Shown here: positions 36,038 to 39,403 of the stretch, in pieces
Layout: each line of letters opens with the position of its first letter
Position numbering within the stretch: position 1 is the first letter of the stretch
Source of the DNA: an uncultured Phocaeicola sp.
Lineage (GTDB): Bacteria; Bacteroidota; Bacteroidia; Bacteroidales; Bacteroidaceae
Direction of reading: 5' to 3'
NCBI GenBank assembly: GCA_958434805.1
Contig: CAUBDX010000029.1
Span: 1-39,403, forward strand
DNA: 39,403 nt
Program-made: the position numbers and the translations under genes
Notes under the pieces: generated by a model
Told to the model about the DNA's origin: nothing
What the model saw: the letters and a program-made list of their open reading frames with translations, nothing else
Database searches by the model: none

Positions 36038-37333
36038 ATGGAAACAAAGAGAAGTACGTTTGCGACCTCGTTCTACATCAAGAGATCCGCAGTGAGAAAC
36101 CGGGACGGAAAAGCCCCCATCATGGTGAAAATCTCCGTTGACGGCGATGACAAGGCAGTGGGAACCAAGCTGTTCGTCACCCCCGACCTCTGGGAGAACG
36201 GCAAGGCGAAAGGCAAGTCCGCCGAGGCAAACGAGATAAACGGGCAACTGAAGGAGGTCTCCGCCCGGCTCACCAACCACTACCACCGCATCCTCCGGGA
36301 AGAGGATTTCGTCACCGCCGAGAAGCTGCGCAACGCCTTCCTCGGTGTCGGCGTGATGGAGAACTGCATCCTCAAAGACTTCGGGAACATGAACCGGGAG
36401 TTTGAGGCGATGGTCGAGAAAGGGCAGCGAGCCAAGTCCACCTACAACAAGTATCTGGCTGTTTACAACCATTTCAAGACCTTCCTTTGGGAGAAGAAGA
36501 AGCGCACCGACATGGCTTACAAGGAGCTGACCAAGGAGATCATCGCCGATTTCGACAAGTACCTGCGGGTGGAGAAGGGATTGAGCGCCAACACCCTCTG
36601 GATATACACCATGCCCCTGCTCAGCCTGACCGACAAGGCGTGGCGGCGGGGCATCGTCCGCACCGACCCCTTCGGCGAGTACAGCCTTGAGATGCAGGAG
36701 ACCGACCGGGGCTATCTCACGGAAGAGGAGCTGCGCACCTTGGCTAACGCCGTGTTCGTCAAGAAACAGACCAGCCTCGTGCGGGACATGTTCCTCTTCG
36801 GGTGTTTCACCGGGCTTAGCTACATTGACATAAAGACGCTCACCCATGACAAGATACAGCGCATGGACTTCGACGGCGAGGAATGGATCATCACCCGGCG
36901 CACCAAGACCCGTGTGTCGAGCAACGTCCCCCTCATGGAGATTGCCAAGGAGCTGATAGAACGTTACAGAGGGCTTGCCGGAGGCGACCTTGTCTTTCCC
37001 ATGCCCAGCAACAGCGTGTGCAACAGGCATCTCAAACAGATAGCCAAAGCCTGCGGCATCCACAAGGAGATCGGCTTCCACCTAAGCCGCCACACCTTCG
37101 CCACGACCGTCTATCTCTGCAACGGCGGCACCATCGAGGCGCTCTCCAAGATACTCGGGCACAAGCACATTTCCACGACCCAGATCTACGCCGAGGTGAC
37201 CAACAGGATGGTAAGCTCCGATTTCCGGGCGATCTCCGGCAACCTCGCCGCCATGCAGCGGAGCGTGCTGGAGAAGAAGGACAGGAGACAGGACGGAAAG
37301 CGGGTGCGCCGCTCCCTCCGGGAAACGGCTTGA
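36038..37333 (+). CDS. tyrosine recombinase/integrase, CTnDOT-type
   Basis: 431 aa. An arm-binding N-terminal domain (about 1-100, STFATSFYIKRSAVRNRDGKAPI) and a phage-integrase SAM-like core-binding domain (about 108-210) lead to the catalytic domain. Catalytic residues are K290, H348 and R351 in HLSRHTF, H375 in LGHKHIS, and nucleophile Y384. At the usual first-arginine position the sequence reads TGLSYID, so serine 261 stands in place of arginine, as known for IntDOT. It should excise and integrate the element. Gene composition is strikingly GC-rich beside the AT-rich host genes. A hairpin separates it from the convergent helix-turn-helix genes. Confidence 0.93.
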   Translation: METKRSTFATSFYIKRSAVRNRDGKAPIMVKISVDGDDKAVGTKLFVTPDLWENGKAKGKSAEANEINGQLKEVSARLTNHYHRILREEDFVTAEKLRNAFLGVGVMENCILKDFGNMNREFEAMVEKGQRAKSTYNKYLAVYNHFKTFLWEKKKRTDMAYKELTKEIIADFDKYLRVEKGLSANTLWIYTMPLLSLTDKAWRRGIVRTDPFGEYSLEMQETDRGYLTEEELRTLANAVFVKKQTSLVRDMFLFGCFTGLSYIDIKTLTHDKIQRMDFDGEEWIITRRTKTRVSSNVPLMEIAKELIERYRGLAGGDLVFPMPSNSVCNRHLKQIAKACGIHKEIGFHLSRHTFATTVYLCNGGTIEALSKILGHKHISTTQIYAEVTNRMVSSDFRAISGNLAAMQRSVLEKKDRRQDGKRVRRSLRETA

Positions 37334-37351
37334 CGCCTTCCCCCGGTGCAG

Positions 37352-37403
37352 AATGCGGCAAAGGCAGGAACTTCCGATGCGGTGTCCCTGCTTTCGCTGC
37401 ATT
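37352..37403. terminator. bidirectional terminator between integrase and HTH genes
   Basis: Arms 37352-37371 and 37384-37403 pair at 16 of 20 positions (plus wobble pairs) around a 12-nt loop, with outer GGTGCA/TGCACACC extending the dyad. It lies between convergent stop codons. Confidence 0.55.
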
Positions 37404-37426
37404 TCCCGATGCACACCCCCGTGCGT

Positions 37427-37744
37427 TTATGTTGGACTTTTCCCCCGTTTGCGCTTTGGGCGCATGTCCACGTAGTTCTCCTCCAGCATACGCAGCAGAT
37501 CCGACTGGCGGTAGAGCGTCTTGCCCGGCAGCGATATGTACGGGATCAGCCGTTGCGTGCGGTAGTCCTGCAACGTCCTCGGCGTGATGTGCAGCAGCCT
37601 GCACACGTCCTCGCCCGTGAGATAGACCTCGCCGTTCATCGCCGGGCGGAAGTGCGCCGTTACCGTGTCGAGGTACCTCATGCCCTCTTCCAACGCCTCG
37701 AAGTACGCCCGTACCTCCTCCGTGTCCCTTGTGATCACTTCCAT
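37427..37744 (-). CDS. MerR-like helix-turn-helix protein, likely excision factor
   Basis: 105 aa. Residues about 40-90 form an HTH_17/MerR-like winged helix: LTGEDVCRLLHITPRTLQDYRTQRLIPY and the YRQSDLLRMLEE wing. The N-terminal ~35 residues are acidic and helical; the C-terminus is basic (RPKRKRGKSPT). Proteins of this kind near CTnDOT integrases (Xis2c/Xis2d) act as directionality factors. Its start is 1 bp after the stop of the upstream HTH gene, so the two are co-transcribed, and they share the same layout, which suggests an old duplication. Confidence 0.85.
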   Translation of the reverse strand: MEVITRDTEEVRAYFEALEEGMRYLDTVTAHFRPAMNGEVYLTGEDVCRLLHITPRTLQDYRTQRLIPYISLPGKTLYRQSDLLRMLEENYVDMRPKRKRGKSPT

Positions 37745-37745
37745 C

Positions 37746-38039
37746 TCACTCGTCCTCCGTCATTTCCCGGCTCATGGCTTCCACGAACGCCTCCACGTCC
37801 TCCGTCCGGTAGTAAATCTTGTGGTTGATCTGGCTGTACGGCAGCAGCCCCCGGTCACGGTAGGTCTGCAATGTCCGCTTGCTGATGCCCAGTTTCTCGC
37901 ACACGTCCGCCCCGTCCATCCAGTTCATCTTTTCGGGCGGGCGGTAGCGGGCGCAAAGCTCCCTCACGTGCTGCGAGAAGCTGCCGAACCGTTCCTTCAT
38001 CTCCTCGAAGGTCTTTCTCTCGATGCTTACTATTTCCAT
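37746..38039 (-). CDS. MerR-like helix-turn-helix protein, first gene of the HTH pair
   Basis: 97 aa. Residues about 42-90 contain MDGADVCEKLGISKRTLQTYRDRGLLPYS followed by YYRTEDVEAFVEAM, the same HTH_17 pattern as its downstream neighbour. The N-terminal ~38 residues are a helical segment with aromatic residues (FGSFSQHVRELCARYRP). A role in excision or in control of the element is inferred from family and position. A minus-strand -7 box lies at 38074-38081. Confidence 0.85.
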   Translation of the reverse strand: MEIVSIERKTFEEMKERFGSFSQHVRELCARYRPPEKMNWMDGADVCEKLGISKRTLQTYRDRGLLPYSQINHKIYYRTEDVEAFVEAMSREMTEDE

Positions 38040-38073
38040 TGTCCCGATACGTTTTTATGGTTATACTTCCCTG

Positions 38074-38108
38074 CAAATATACCGGTCTGTATATGTCCGT
38101 GTATCAAA
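38074..38108 (-). promoter_or_regulatory. promoter of the HTH pair
   Basis: The minus strand reads TATATTTG (38074-38081), an exact -7 match, with TTTG (38105-38108) 23 bp upstream as a possible -33 element. The 242-bp stretch 38040-38281 otherwise holds the divergent promoter for the phosphoribosyltransferase gene (CATATTTG at 38252-38259 is a 7/8 match) and no gene. Confidence 0.5.
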
Positions 38109-38281
38109 ACCGTACCGCTTGTCCTCGTTTTGCTTCACGTTTGTAGCCTTGTCACGTTCCGGGCGGTGAAAAGCAGGGAGAAGCTCTACATATCCGCACG
38201 CCCTTCCGCATATTTCCCGCCCTTTCCGCTTGCCGTGTGCCGGACATTTCGCATATTTGTAACCGACCAAACATCATCACT

Positions 38282-39235
38282 ATGGAAGAGGCTGTCTTTA
38301 TCGCTCAATACACCTTCCTTGCCACTCCTGCGGTCATCGAGGAGGAGAGCCGCATCTTGGGCAAGATCGCACGCCGCCTGCGTTGCGAGTACGTCATCCG
38401 TTTCGAGGACGACGGCAAGTTCTATTTCCTTTTGGAGACCCGTTCCGGCTACGAGGAGCATTTCGCCCGGTGCGGCTGGTACATCGTCAGCCAGACCGAC
38501 TTCAACAGCCGCCTGACCATCGGCATGGGCTTGTACGAGAGCGGGAACTTGGCGGGCTTCATGTACAGGCTCGATTCCGGCAGCGAGGACGAGGCACGTT
38601 TCTGGAACAATATCCTTGTCTTCACTTTCTTCAATGACTTCCGCAAGGCGTTCTTTCCGCTCGACAACCGCTTTCAGGGATTCTTCCGCTTGGACGGCAG
38701 CTTGTGTTTGTACCTTTATGACTATTGCCCCGTCCGGCGGAACGACAAGATCACCTTCGAGGGGAAGAAGGTGTCGAACGCCGTCTGGCGTTTCAAGAGC
38801 GGCGAGCAGACCGACCTTTTCGTCAAGCTCTTCTCCATCGCCGCCAGCCGCATCCGGGCGGTTCAGGAGAACAGGCACCGTGCCGTGCTGGTTCCCGTCC
38901 CGGCATCCACACGGGAGAAGCACCGCACCCGGTACGAGGCGTTCTGCCGCAAGCTCTCGGCGGATATGGGAGTAGCCGACGGGTACGGGGCGATAACCGT
39001 CGCTTATGACCGGGCGCAATACAAGGGCACGCACGGGAACGGAGACCGCACCGCCAATCTGGAGTTCCATCCCGAACGGTTCAGGGGGAAGTGCGTCTTG
39101 CTTGTGGACGACGTGCTTACTACCGGGGCTACTTTCATAGCGTTGCGGCGCAAGCTGATCAGGTACGGGGCAAAGTTCGTCATCGGCATGTTCCTTGCCA
39201 AGACCATTGCCTTCGAGGACGGGCGGAAGGAATAA
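38282..39235 (+). CDS. ComF-like phosphoribosyltransferase-domain protein with unknown N-terminal half
   Basis: 317 aa. The C-terminal ~120 residues are a type I phosphoribosyltransferase-like domain: VLVPVPASTREKHRTRYEAF near 200-219 and the PRPP-binding loop CVLLVDDVLTTGATF with D276 and D277. The THGNGDRTANLEF segment matches the ComF arrangement. The N-terminal ~195 residues (EAVFIAQYTFLATPAVIEEE, and many aromatic residues) match nothing I recognise, and the usual ComF zinc finger is missing. An in-frame ATG at 38237 would add 15 residues and overlaps the weak promoter box; 38282 is preferred. It is divergent from the HTH pair. The enzymatic reaction is unknown. Confidence 0.75.
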   Translation: MEEAVFIAQYTFLATPAVIEEESRILGKIARRLRCEYVIRFEDDGKFYFLLETRSGYEEHFARCGWYIVSQTDFNSRLTIGMGLYESGNLAGFMYRLDSGSEDEARFWNNILVFTFFNDFRKAFFPLDNRFQGFFRLDGSLCLYLYDYCPVRRNDKITFEGKKVSNAVWRFKSGEQTDLFVKLFSIAASRIRAVQENRHRAVLVPVPASTREKHRTRYEAFCRKLSADMGVADGYGAITVAYDRAQYKGTHGNGDRTANLEFHPERFRGKCVLLVDDVLTTGATFIALRRKLIRYGAKFVIGMFLAKTIAFEDGRKE

Positions 39236-39269
39236 GGCGAGAAAGCTCTCATGCGTTTATCATTTCAGG

Positions 39270-39403
39270 TTATCGTGAATGGTCTAACTCGATGTACCAG
39301 TCTCCCTTGACGGGCTTGTACAGCGTGGTGTCGTTGTATGTCCTGCGGTAGATCTCGTTCAGGTCGCCGTGTTCGGTGATACGGATGTTCCGGCGGCTTC
39401 TCA
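39270..39403 (-). CDS. C-terminal fragment of an unidentified element gene
   Basis: The minus strand is open from the window edge to a TAA at 39270-39272, giving 43 complete codons that end DWYIELDHSR. Codon use is GC-rich like the neighbouring element genes. It runs off the window, so the gene's start, length and function cannot be known. It converges with the phosphoribosyltransferase gene, with 34 bp between them. Confidence 0.55.
   Translation of the reverse strand, partial: RSRRNIRITEHGDLNEIYRRTYNDTTLYKPVKGDWYIELDHSR

Larger units (their letters stand above)
35778..39403. mobile_element. left end of an integrative (conjugative or mobilizable) element, partial
   Basis: The boundary is inferred from where the response regulator loses family similarity. 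To its right the composition rises sharply in GC at third codon positions, and the order is tyrosine recombinase, two small helix-turn-helix genes and accessory genes, as near the integrase end of CTnDOT-like Bacteroides elements. The right end and any transfer genes lie outside the window, so conjugation is not shown. No exact attachment core can be defined without the empty site. Confidence 0.7.

Noticed and set aside
35700..36040. tRNA gene as integration target
   Set aside because: No cloverleaf-compatible sequence was seen; the junction lies in a protein-coding gene.
35909..37081. 390-codon minus-strand open frame opposite the integrase
   Set aside because: Antisense to a recombinase with all catalytic residues but the known Arg-to-Ser change; composition is low-complexity Val/Leu/Gly/His.
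38186..39070. 294-codon minus-strand open frame opposite the phosphoribosyltransferase gene
   Set aside because: The plus-strand frame has a conserved PRPP loop; the minus frame resembles a GC-rich shadow.

Overview
The window looks like a chromosomal segment of a gut Bacteroides (Bacteroidota). Three things point there: a SusC/SusD pair with an ECF sigma/FecR anti-sigma pair, a two-component system paired with a TonB-dependent receptor-like protein, and promoter -7 boxes of the Bacteroides form TAnnTTTG (TATCTTTG, TAACTTTG, TACTTTTG and similar) in front of most transcription units.

Region 1 (1-18974) is mostly housekeeping. It holds a cobalamin-binding-type radical SAM protein, a GNAT acetyltransferase and a YeaO-like DUF488 protein. 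Next is a three-gene biotin-dependent acyl-CoA carboxylase operon (biotin carboxylase, biotin carrier, carboxyltransferase), probably for propionyl/methylmalonyl-CoA metabolism. It is followed by an S37-type secreted peptidase, a methyltransferase-like protein with a PduO-type cobalamin adenosyltransferase, a small DUF2795 protein, and an outer-membrane barrel protein. Then come priA, a PHP hydrolase, a low-molecular-weight tyrosine phosphatase, a membrane HD phosphohydrolase, gltX and waaA. A 190-bp inverted-repeat element with four tandem 22-bp units lies at 9497-9686.

Region 2 (19078-31095) is a polysaccharide utilization locus. It runs ECF sigma factor, FecR anti-sigma, SusC with an N-terminal STN signalling domain, SusD lipoprotein, terminator, then an apparently separate operon of three exported enzymes: GH29 alpha-L-fucosidase, GH105 unsaturated uronyl hydrolase and GH2 glycosidase. 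The regulatory/import half is AT-rich and the enzyme half clearly GC-richer, which suggests two histories. The STN domain, FecR and sigma factor form a plausible trans-envelope glycan-sensing chain.

Region 3 (31337-about 35777) is a TonB-dependent receptor-like outer-membrane protein divergent from a histidine kinase/response regulator pair. Three GGTTAAT direct repeats, exactly 11 bp apart, lie in the shared promoter region and are a good candidate operator for the regulator.

Region 4 (about 35778-39403, continuing past the window) is the left end of a GC-rich integrative element: a CTnDOT-like tyrosine recombinase, two convergent small helix-turn-helix genes resembling excision factors, a divergently transcribed protein with a ComF-like phosphoribosyltransferase domain and an unrecognised N-terminal half, and the C-terminal end of one further gene. 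The response regulator appears to lose the end of its winged-helix domain where the element begins, so the insertion probably disabled or altered the two-component system.
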